Shown here piece after piece: positions 1-5,589 of a stretch of DNA of 8,566 nt. The number at the start of each line of letters is the position of its first letter. The stretch's first letter is position 1. A program made the position numbers and the translations under genes. The notes below the pieces were generated by a model that worked only from the letters and a program-made list of their open reading frames with translations, did no database searches and was not told the DNA's origin. The stretch is from contig DCUH01000015.1 of the NCBI GenBank assembly GCA_002327765.1, forward strand, positions 1 through 8,566. Direction: 5' to 3'. The stretch comes from a bacterium UBA2219 (GTDB lineage: Bacteria; Desulfobacterota; Deferrimicrobia; Deferrimicrobiales; Deferrimicrobiaceae).

Positions 1-2
1 CG

Positions 3-1412
3 AACCGCGGGGAGATCGCCTGCCGGGCCATCCGGCCGGCGCGGGAGCTCAAGATTCCCGTCGTGGTGGGGTACTCCGACTGCGACGCCCTGTCGCTCCA
101 CGTGAAGCTCGCCGACGAGGCGGTGCGCCTCGGCCCCTCCCCGGCCAACATGAGCTACCTCGACATCGACGCGATCCTGCGCGCGGCGAAAGATTCCGGG
201 TGCGACGCGATCTTTCCCGGGTACGGCTTCCTCGCGGAGAACCCCGATTTCGCGGAGGCGGTGAAGCGGGAGAAGATGACCTTCATCGGGCCGTCCGCAC
301 GCGTCATGCGGGTCATGGGTGACAAGATCCAGGCCCGCAAGGCGCTGTCCGCCTCCGGCGTTCCGGTGACCCCGGCCATCGAGGACGTGGACGACCCGAA
401 AGAAGTGGTCAAGTTCGGCAACCGGGTCGGCTGGCCGATCCTCGTCAAGGCGGCGGGCGGCGGCGGGGGGAAGGGGATGCAGAAGGTGTCCGCCCCGGCC
501 GAGGTCGAGGAGAGCCTGGCCGCGGCGCGCTCCGTCGCGGAGAAGGCGTTCGGGAAAGGGACGATCTTCGTAGAGAAGTACATCGAGCACGGACGGCACA
601 TCGAGTTCCAGTTCCTGGCGGACCGGTACAGGAACGTCATCCACCTCGGCGAGCGGGAATGCTCCATCCAGCGGCGGCACCAGAAGCTGGTCGAGGAGGC
701 GCCGAGCTCCCTGCTGACCCCGGAGGTCCGGGAGAAGATGGGAGCGGTGGTCGTCAAGGCGATGCGGGACATCGGCTACGTCACTGCGGGGACGATGGAG
801 TTTCTCGTGGACCGGGACGGCAGGTTCTACGCGCTCGAGGTGAACACCCGGATCCAGGTGGAGCACACCGTCACCGAGTTCATCAGCGGGTTCGACATCA
901 TCCGGAAGATGTACAAGCTCGCCGCCGGCGAGCGGCTGACGATGCGCCAGAAGGACGTGCCGCTGCGAGGCCACTCGATCCAGTGCCGCGTCAACGCGGA
1001 GGACCCCAAGAACAATTTCACCCCGTCCTTCGGGAAGATCACCTTCCTGCGGCAGGTCAGCGGCCCCTTCGTGCGGAACGAGTCCGGGATCTACCAGGGA
1101 TGGGAGGTCCCCCCGTACTACGACTCCCTGCTCTCCAAGATCTGCTCGGTGGGGAAGGACCGGGAGACGGCGATCCAGCGGATGCAGCGCGCCCTCCGGG
1201 AGTTCGACATCTGGGGCGTCCGCACGACGATCCCTTTGCTTAAGCGGATCATGGACCACCCCGACTTCATCGCGGGCAGGATCCACACGGGGTTCATCGA
1301 GGAGAACATCGCGAAGCTGACCGACTACGCGGAATCGGAGGAGGAGATCTACAAGGTGGCGCGCTTCGTCGCCGAGGTCTCCGGGCTCGGCCGCAACGTT
1401 TACAGCGAATAG
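3..1412 (+). CDS. Biotin carboxylase subunit of a two-subunit pyruvate carboxylase-type enzyme (5' end cut by window)
   Basis: This subunit uses ATP and bicarbonate to carboxylate the biotin carried by its partner subunit. The frame is open from the first complete codon at position 3, which begins NRGEIACRAI, the usual N-terminal motif of the family. Only about eight residues plus the start codon should be missing, so the GTG at 63 is internal. Counting from position 3 there are 469 residues. The ATP-grasp glycine loop GGGGGKGM is at about 152-159. RRHQK, followed by EEAPS, is at 224-228. The catalytic signature NTRIQVEH is at 281-288 (usually followed by P, here T), and QCRVNAED lies downstream. 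After the region matching the end of E. coli AccC there is an extra C-terminal helix of about 20 residues. The next gene starts 17 bases downstream and encodes the carboxyltransferase and biotin domains, so this is a PycA-type subunit rather than a stand-alone AccC. The domain assignment is very secure; the substrate of the complex depends on the partner. Confidence 0.95.
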   Translation, partial: NRGEIACRAIRPARELKIPVVVGYSDCDALSLHVKLADEAVRLGPSPANMSYLDIDAILRAAKDSGCDAIFPGYGFLAENPDFAEAVKREKMTFIGPSARVMRVMGDKIQARKALSASGVPVTPAIEDVDDPKEVVKFGNRVGWPILVKAAGGGGGKGMQKVSAPAEVEESLAAARSVAEKAFGKGTIFVEKYIEHGRHIEFQFLADRYRNVIHLGERECSIQRRHQKLVEEAPSSLLTPEVREKMGAVVVKAMRDIGYVTAGTMEFLVDRDGRFYALEVNTRIQVEHTVTEFISGFDIIRKMYKLAAGERLTMRQKDVPLRGHSIQCRVNAEDPKNNFTPSFGKITFLRQVSGPFVRNESGIYQGWEVPPYYDSLLSKICSVGKDRETAIQRMQRALREFDIWGVRTTIPLLKRIMDHPDFIAGRIHTGFIEENIAKLTDYAESEEEIYKVARFVAEVSGLGRNVYSE

Positions 1413-1429
1413 AGCGGGGGGAAAGCGGC

Positions 1430-3454
1430 ATGTCGGCCAGTCCGAAGAAGAAGTACCGGAACATCCTGAAGAACGTCCGGGAGAGCAAGGCCATCTGGCT
1501 CGTCGGCACGGGGCCGAGGGACACGGGCCAGAGCGATTTCAAGAACCGGTTCACGATCCACGACCTCGAGCGCCTGCTGCCGGTCTACGACGCCTCCGGG
1601 TACTTCGCCGTCGATTCGCACGGCGGCGCCCGTCTGCACCAGGACATGATGAACAACATGATCGACCCGTTCGAGGAGGCGCGCCTCTTCCAGGAGCGCA
1701 TGCCGCACGTGCTCACCCAGACGCTCGTCCGCGGGACGAACCTGTGGGGGTACCGGATGTACCCGCGCAACGTCGTGCGGATGGCGGTGGAGTCGTTCTT
1801 CCCCACGATCGACGTGTGGCGCTGCTTCGACTTCCTGAACTACGTCCCGAACATGGCGCCGGTCGCGGAGGAGGTCCTGCGCGCGGGGAAGATCTTCTCG
1901 CCCGCCATCTCCTACACGGAGTCGGCCGACCACACGGACGCCTACTACCTGAAGGTCCTGAAGGAGATCGTCTCCCTGTGCGGGGGCACGAAGGACATCG
2001 TCCTGGTGATCAAGGACATGGCCGGCGTGGGCGGCCCGGCCCGGATCCGTCGCCTGGTGGACGCCTTCCTGCAGAAGCACCCCCAGCTCCTCATCCTGTA
2101 CCATCGCCATTCCACCGACGGCCTGGTGATGCCGGCCATGGCGGCCGCTGCGGAGGCCGGTGCGCGGCTCTTCGACGTGACCGACGATGCCTTCTCGCGG
2201 TTCTACGGGCACCCGCCGGTCCGCCCGCTGGTGCGGTACCTCCGGGAGCTCGGGCACGAGGTGCACTTCGACATGAAGCGCGCGGACGAGGCCTCCGAGA
2301 CGATCCGCGGCTTCATAAGGAACTACGAGCGGTTCGAGTCGCAGTTCAAGGGGTTCTCCCACGACGTCACGGGGCACCGGATGCCGGGCGGCGCCTTCCC
2401 GTCCTCCTTCGAGCAGGCGGCCAAGGGCGGGTTCCTCGACCTCATGCCGCACATCCTGAAAGGGATGTCGTACGGGAACCGTATCATCAAGTACTTCGAC
2501 GTCACCCCGGGGTCGCAGATCACCTGGACGACGTGGGCCGCCGTCCTGCAGCGGTTCCACAAGGAAGGGGGGGAGCCCAACGTCAAGCGGCTGTTCGGCG
2601 TGCTCGACCGCTTCTTCGAGGCCGGGGAGCGCTTCGATGACTTGAACCCGGCGGACCAGAACGTCCTCCTGCGGCTCTACTCGGGGGCGACGGACGACCT
2701 GAAGAACCTGCTCCTCGGGCACTACGGCCCCCTGCCGTTCGGGTGGCCGGCCGACTGGGTCTACCAGAGCGTCTTCGGGGACGGGTGGGCCGAGAAGGTC
2801 AAGGCGGAGCGGATCCCGTCGCTGCCCTTGTCCCGCCTGCAGGACGAGGAGCTGGAGAAGTCGAAGGCGGCGCTGGAATCTGAGCTCGGGCGCTCCGCCA
2901 CGGAGGAGGAGTTCGTCCTGTACCTCATGCACCCGAAGGCCGCGGTCGCGTTCTTCCGGTTCCGCGAGCGGTTCGGGGACACCACGGCCCTTCCCACGAA
3001 CGTCTGGTTCGACGGCCTGAAGAAACCGGGGGACCTGGTGAGGATCTCGCTCAACGGCAAGCCCCACGTGATCTGCCTCGTCTCTATCGGGGAGGGCGTG
3101 GGAGGGGTCAAGGATGTGGTGCTGTCCGTGGACAACACCATGCAGGTCTTCCAGGTCGAGATGCCGGAATCCGCGATGGAGCGGAAGAAGGTCCGGAAGG
3201 CCACCCCCGGCAGCAAGGGGGAGATCGGCGCGACCGTCAACGGCACGGTCTGGCGCATCGGCGCGAAGGGGCGCGCGCTGAAGGAGGGGGACCGCGTCCG
3301 CAAGGGCGAGGAGGTCCTGAACATCGAGGTGATGAAGACCGAGAACGCCGTGAAATCGCCAGTCGCCGGGGTCATCCGCGAGATCTGCACGGAGGTCAAC
3401 GACCGCGTCGAGGAAGGGCAGCTGCTCGTGGTGGTCGATCCGGGGGGCGAGTGA
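1430..3454 (+). CDS. Divergent carboxyltransferase-biotin carrier subunit, PycB/oxaloacetate decarboxylase alpha-like
   Basis: The 674-residue protein should move the carboxyl group from carboxybiotin to a 2-oxo acid, probably pyruvate to oxaloacetate. The order is an HMGL-like TIM barrel (about 20-300), a PYC/OADA conserved region (about 300-510), a linker, and a biotinyl domain (about 597-670) with target lysine K636 in EVMKTEN. The four metal-site residues align: D31 (in RDTGQS), K195 (IKDMAG), and H225 and H227 (YHRH). Active-site R101 in RGTN also aligns. Departures from ordinary pyruvate carboxylase are many: TLRDGHQS reads GPRDTGQS, and MPGGQYTN reads MPGGAFPS, placing P324 where the proton-shuttling threonine normally lies. 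VTPSSK reads VTPGSQ. The biotin motif is VMKT instead of AMKM. The ATG at 1430 follows a GGGGGGAAAG ribosome site at 1416-1425. Fold and biotin role are secure; the exact substrate is not, and an alternative such as 2-oxoglutarate carboxylase cannot be excluded. Confidence 0.85.
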   Translation: MSASPKKKYRNILKNVRESKAIWLVGTGPRDTGQSDFKNRFTIHDLERLLPVYDASGYFAVDSHGGARLHQDMMNNMIDPFEEARLFQERMPHVLTQTLVRGTNLWGYRMYPRNVVRMAVESFFPTIDVWRCFDFLNYVPNMAPVAEEVLRAGKIFSPAISYTESADHTDAYYLKVLKEIVSLCGGTKDIVLVIKDMAGVGGPARIRRLVDAFLQKHPQLLILYHRHSTDGLVMPAMAAAAEAGARLFDVTDDAFSRFYGHPPVRPLVRYLRELGHEVHFDMKRADEASETIRGFIRNYERFESQFKGFSHDVTGHRMPGGAFPSSFEQAAKGGFLDLMPHILKGMSYGNRIIKYFDVTPGSQITWTTWAAVLQRFHKEGGEPNVKRLFGVLDRFFEAGERFDDLNPADQNVLLRLYSGATDDLKNLLLGHYGPLPFGWPADWVYQSVFGDGWAEKVKAERIPSLPLSRLQDEELEKSKAALESELGRSATEEEFVLYLMHPKAAVAFFRFRERFGDTTALPTNVWFDGLKKPGDLVRISLNGKPHVICLVSIGEGVGGVKDVVLSVDNTMQVFQVEMPESAMERKKVRKATPGSKGEIGATVNGTVWRIGAKGRALKEGDRVRKGEEVLNIEVMKTENAVKSPVAGVIREICTEVNDRVEEGQLLVVVDPGGE

Positions 3455-3459
3455 TTTCC

Positions 3460-3464
3460 GGAGG
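3460..3464 (+). promoter_or_regulatory. Ribosome binding site that sets the Nudix gene start at 3472
   Basis: GGAGG lies 7 bases before the ATG at 3472. An in-frame GTG at 3451, overlapping the preceding stop codon as GTGA, would add seven residues (with sequence ISGGAG) that have no counterpart in the family. The ATG with this strong site is therefore preferred. Confidence 0.7.
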
Positions 3465-3471
3465 CGCCGGG

Positions 3472-4083
3472 ATGGACGGAACGGAACGATTCTTCGAGGG
3501 GCTCAGGAGAGCCCTGGTTCCCGTGGACGCGGTCGGGACCGCGCCGGAGGGGGGCTTGCGGCCCGCGGGGGTCCTCGTCCCGCTGCGCATGGTCGACGGG
3601 GAGATCCGCGTCGTCCTGGCCCGGAGGACGGAGCGCGTACCGCACCATAAAGGGCAGGTCTGCTTTCCCGGCGGCAGCCGGGATCCGGGCGATCGGGACC
3701 TCCTGGCCACCGCGTTGAGGGAATCCGAGGAGGAGCTCGGGATCCGACCGGGGGACGTGGAGCTCCTGGGCGCGATGGAGCCGGTTCCCACCGTCACCGG
3801 GTTCTTCATCCAGCCCTTCATCGGGAGGATCCCGGCGGACTCCCGGTTCCGGTTGGACGCGTTCGAGATCGCGGAATCCTTCGACGTCCCGTTGTCGGCC
3901 TTTACCGACCTTTCCCGATACCGCGCCGCGGAGACCACGTACCTCGGGAAGCCGTACCGCGTCTATTTCCTCGATTACGGCCGCCACGCGATCTGGGGGG
4001 CGACGGCGCGCATCCTCCGCGACCTGGCCGGGATCGCGACGCGCCTGTTGCAATTTCCTCCGTGTTCGAGTAATTTACTTTGA
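3472..4083 (+). CDS. Nudix hydrolase, CoA pyrophosphatase family (NudL/NUDT7-like)
   Basis: This 203-residue enzyme is predicted to cleave the diphosphate bond of CoA or acyl-CoA, giving 3',5'-ADP and (acyl-)phosphopantetheine. The CoA-type signature region spans about 50-68 and ends GQVCFPGG. The Nudix box follows: G68, D74 in the position often Glu, then RESEEELGI at 83-91 with the metal-binding glutamates. The spacing between D74 and RE is the one used by E. coli NudL, and VCFPGG-RDP-D plus TALRE closely resemble mammalian NUDT7. One signature position that is Arg in NudL (RSxxxR) is P57 here. Length matches the family. The ATG is 17 bases past the carboxylase stop, suggesting co-transcription. 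The last dozen residues are encoded by A+T-richer DNA that appears to double as the promoter of the tRNA gene 10 bases downstream. The family call is firm; the substrate preference is inferred. Confidence 0.9.
   Translation: MDGTERFFEGLRRALVPVDAVGTAPEGGLRPAGVLVPLRMVDGEIRVVLARRTERVPHHKGQVCFPGGSRDPGDRDLLATALRESEEELGIRPGDVELLGAMEPVPTVTGFFIQPFIGRIPADSRFRLDAFEIAESFDVPLSAFTDLSRYRAAETTYLGKPYRVYFLDYGRHAIWGATARILRDLAGIATRLLQFPPCSSNLL
4048..4076 (+). promoter_or_regulatory. Candidate promoter of the tRNA-Ala gene, inside the end of the Nudix gene
   Basis: TTGCAA at 4048-4053 and TAATTT at 4071-4076 are separated by exactly 17 bases. Transcription would begin near 4083, about 11 bases before the mature tRNA 5' end. 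The stretch is markedly A+T-richer than its surroundings, and the region just downstream of the -10 (GATCGGCAGCGT) is G+C-rich, as often seen at stable-RNA promoters. The hexamers match the sigma70 consensus only partly (about 4/6 and 3/6). The tRNA could also be made by read-through from the carboxylase operon. Confidence 0.4.
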
Positions 4084-4093
4084 TCGGCAGCGT

Positions 4094-4169
4094 GGGGCTG
4101 TAGCTCAGCTGGGAGAGCGCCTGAATGGCATTCAGGAGGCCGACGGTTCGATCCCGTTCAGCTCCACCA
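4094..4169 (+). tRNA. tRNA-Ala, anticodon GGC
   Basis: The 76-base gene folds into a complete cloverleaf. The acceptor GGGGCTG pairs with CAGCTCC and includes the G3-U70 wobble pair, the identity element for alanyl-tRNA synthetase. The D arm is GCTC/GAGC. The anticodon stem is CCTGA/TCAGG with loop ATGGCAT, placing anticodon GGC at 4127-4129; it reads GCC, a very common alanine codon in this window. The variable loop is five bases. The T arm is GACGG-TTCGATC-CCGTT. The discriminator A and the CCA end are encoded. There is no intron and no second copy of the 3' end nearby that would suggest integration. Confidence 0.97.
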
Positions 4170-4179
4170 GAGAATCCGT

Positions 4180-4211
4180 GCCCCTTCCGGGTCTTCCCGG
4201 AAGGGGCTTTT
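4180..4211 (+). terminator. Rho-independent terminator after tRNA-Ala
   Basis: GCCCCTTCCGGG (4180-4191) and CCCGGAAGGGGC (4196-4207) form a perfect 12-base-pair stem with a TCTT loop. TTTT follows, then more pyrimidines (CCTTTCCTT). It starts 10 bases after the tRNA CCA end, so it should end the tRNA transcript and any read-through from the carboxylase-Nudix operon, insulating the downstream transporter pair. Confidence 0.9.
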
Positions 4212-4244
4212 CCTTTCCTTGTTCGCGGCAGGGTGATAAACAGC

Positions 4245-4249
4245 GGAGG
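4245..4249 (+). promoter_or_regulatory. Ribosome binding site that sets the TSUP gene start at 4256
   Basis: GGAGG lies 6 bases before the ATG at 4256. The open frame extends upstream to a GTG at 4178, but that extension would be translated from the terminator hairpin and would give a Pro/Arg-rich leader with no membrane character. The ATG at 4256 opens directly into the first hydrophobic helix. Confidence 0.8.
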
Positions 4250-4255
4250 CGCCGG

Positions 4256-5092
4256 ATGGATCTGTTGGGGCTCCCTTTCCTGCTGGCGCTGGGAGGAGCG
4301 GCGGCTGGTCTGGTCGGCTCGCTGACGGGCCTCGGCGGCGGCATCATCGTCGTGCCCTTTCTCGCCCTGGGCCTGGGCGTGGACCTGCGCTACGCCATCG
4401 GGGCGTCGCTCGTCACGGTCATCGCCACTTCATCGAGCGCCGCGGCGGAGTATCTCAAGAAAGGGTTCGCGAACTTCCGGGTCGGGATGTTCATGGAGAT
4501 CGGGACGACCCTCGGGGCGGTCGCCGGGGCGTACCTGGCGATCGTCGTCCCCACGTCGGCGATCGCCGTGCTGTTCGGAGTCGTCCTGCTGTATTCGGCC
4601 TTCATGACGAGGCGGCCGCGGGCGGAGAGGCCGGGTCCCGAATCCCCCGATCCGCTGGCGGAGCGGCTGCGGATGGATTCCGCCTACCCGGAGAAGGAAG
4701 GCCCGAAGCCCTACCGCGTGCGGAACGTGGCGGGAGGGTTTCTCCTGATGAGCGCCGCCGGGGCGCTCTCGGGGCTTCTCGGCATCGGCTCGGGAGCGTT
4801 CAAGGTGCTCGCGATGGACCACGTCATGCGCCTTCCGTTCAAGGTGGCGACGGCCACGAGCACCTTCATGATCGGGGTCACGGCGGCGGCCAGCGCGGGG
4901 ATCTACCTGGGCCGCGGCTACATCGACCCCGTCCTGGCCATGCCGGTCATGCTCGGCGTCCTTGCGGGGTCCACGCTGGGGTCGAAGGTGCTCCCGCGAA
5001 TCGGGACGAAGGCGCTTCGAAGGGCTTTCAGCCTGGTCATCCTGGCGATCGGCGCGCGGCTCATCTTCGACGGTTTGACGGGAAGGATATAG
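4256..5092 (+). CDS. TSUP family (TauE/SafE) membrane transporter
   Basis: The 278-residue inner-membrane protein belongs to the sulfite exporter TauE/SafE family, whose members move sulfite, sulfoacetate or other organic and inorganic anions. It shows the internal duplication typical of the family. The first half opens with GLVGSLTGLGGGIIVVP (about 18-34) and the second half with a related GLLGIGSGAFKV (about 173-184). About eight hydrophobic segments are visible, near 5-25, 27-42, 46-63, 80-98, 100-117, 158-178, 197-217 and 226-245, with another near 257-272. A charged hydrophilic loop of about 35 residues (119-155) separates the halves. Length is normal. It lies 11 bases upstream of a DUF1634 gene and is probably co-transcribed with it. 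No clear promoter is seen between the tRNA terminator and the start. The substrate cannot be read from the sequence. Confidence 0.9.
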   Translation: MDLLGLPFLLALGGAAAGLVGSLTGLGGGIIVVPFLALGLGVDLRYAIGASLVTVIATSSSAAAEYLKKGFANFRVGMFMEIGTTLGAVAGAYLAIVVPTSAIAVLFGVVLLYSAFMTRRPRAERPGPESPDPLAERLRMDSAYPEKEGPKPYRVRNVAGGFLLMSAAGALSGLLGIGSGAFKVLAMDHVMRLPFKVATATSTFMIGVTAAASAGIYLGRGYIDPVLAMPVMLGVLAGSTLGSKVLPRIGTKALRRAFSLVILAIGARLIFDGLTGRI

Positions 5093-5103
5093 TAGGGCGG
5101 GCG

Positions 5104-5583
5104 ATGGGGGAATGGAGCGACGACCGGCTCCGCCGGGCCATGGGCGCTCTCCTGCGCTGGGGGGTCGCGATCGCGGCAGTCACGGCGTTCGCGGGGGGGA
5201 TCCTGTATCTCCAGGGTTGCGCCGGCGACGTGCCGGATTATCGCGTGTTCCGGGGGACGCCCCCGGCGCTGCGGGGCGCGGCCGGGATCATCCGGGAAGC
5301 GGCTTCCCTGAATCCTTTCGGGGTGATCCAGCTCGGGATCCTGCTGCTCATCGCGACCCCGGTGGCGCGCATCGTGTTTTCCCTGGCCGCCTTCGTCGCC
5401 AAAAAAGACCTTGCCTATGTCGCCTCCGTCCTGATCGTCCTGTCGATCGTCCTCGCCGGGTTGTTGAGGGAGAGGCGGGGGGCCGTCGTCCCCCCGGAGA
5501 GCTTCCGGCCGATGTGCGCGCCTTCCGAAGCGTCGAGCCCGATCCCCGTTCCGATGAAGGCTGCGCCGGAGGAATCCCGGTAA
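5104..5583 (+). CDS. DUF1634 family membrane protein, partner of the TSUP transporter
   Basis: The 159-residue protein has no assigned biochemical function. It shows three hydrophobic segments (about 18-37, 74-98 and 103-121), a short charged N-terminus with RRAMGALLRWG, and the family's hallmark stretch IQLGILLLIATPVARIVFS at 76-94 followed by the conserved aromatic/lysine turn AFVAKKDLAYV. A proline-rich polar tail of about 38 residues (122-159) follows the last helix and looks less conserved. The ATG at 5104 is 11 bases after the TSUP stop, with only a weak AGGGCGGG ribosome site. DUF1634 genes are known to sit beside TauE/SafE genes, so a role as accessory subunit or regulator of the transporter is a reasonable inference. 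The stop lies 6 bases from the stop of the convergent sensor gene, and no terminator is evident between them. Confidence 0.82.
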   Translation: MGEWSDDRLRRAMGALLRWGVAIAAVTAFAGGILYLQGCAGDVPDYRVFRGTPPALRGAAGIIREAASLNPFGVIQLGILLLIATPVARIVFSLAAFVAKKDLAYVASVLIVLSIVLAGLLRERRGAVVPPESFRPMCAPSEASSPIPVPMKAAPEESR

Positions 5584-5589
5584 CGGGGA

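Noticed and set aside
63..65. GTG as the start of the biotin carboxylase
   Set aside because: The conserved NRGEIACRAI motif is encoded upstream of it in the same frame, so the true start is outside the window.
1400..3067. Long open frame on the minus strand (555 codons)
   Set aside because: It is antisense to the carboxyltransferase gene, rich in Arg/Pro/Glu and Val with no domain character; typical of high-G+C antisense frames.
2761..4053. Minus-strand open frame spanning the end of the carboxyltransferase and the Nudix gene
   Set aside because: Compositionally random, overlaps two well-supported genes, no recognisable motif.
4094..4169. tRNA-Ala as an integration (att) site
   Set aside because: No second copy of the tRNA 3' end and no integrase or phage gene in the window; normal housekeeping genes follow.
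4219..4240. TTGTTC ... GATAAA as a promoter for the TSUP gene
   Set aside because: Spacing is only 10 bases and transcription would start inside the ribosome binding site.
4178..4255. Upstream GTG start for the TSUP protein
   Set aside because: It lies in the terminator hairpin region and lacks a ribosome site; the ATG at 4256 has GGAGG 6 bases upstream.
3459..4260. Near-identical start blocks CGGAGGCGCCGG(G)ATGGA at 3459 and 4244 as a repeat
   Set aside because: Each is a ribosome site plus start codon in G+C-rich DNA and the similarity ends within a few bases either side; chance convergence is the simpler reading.
5218..5226. Possible lipobox (LQGC) in the DUF1634 protein
   Set aside because: Gln two residues before Cys is not a usual lipobox residue, and the family consists of multi-pass membrane proteins.
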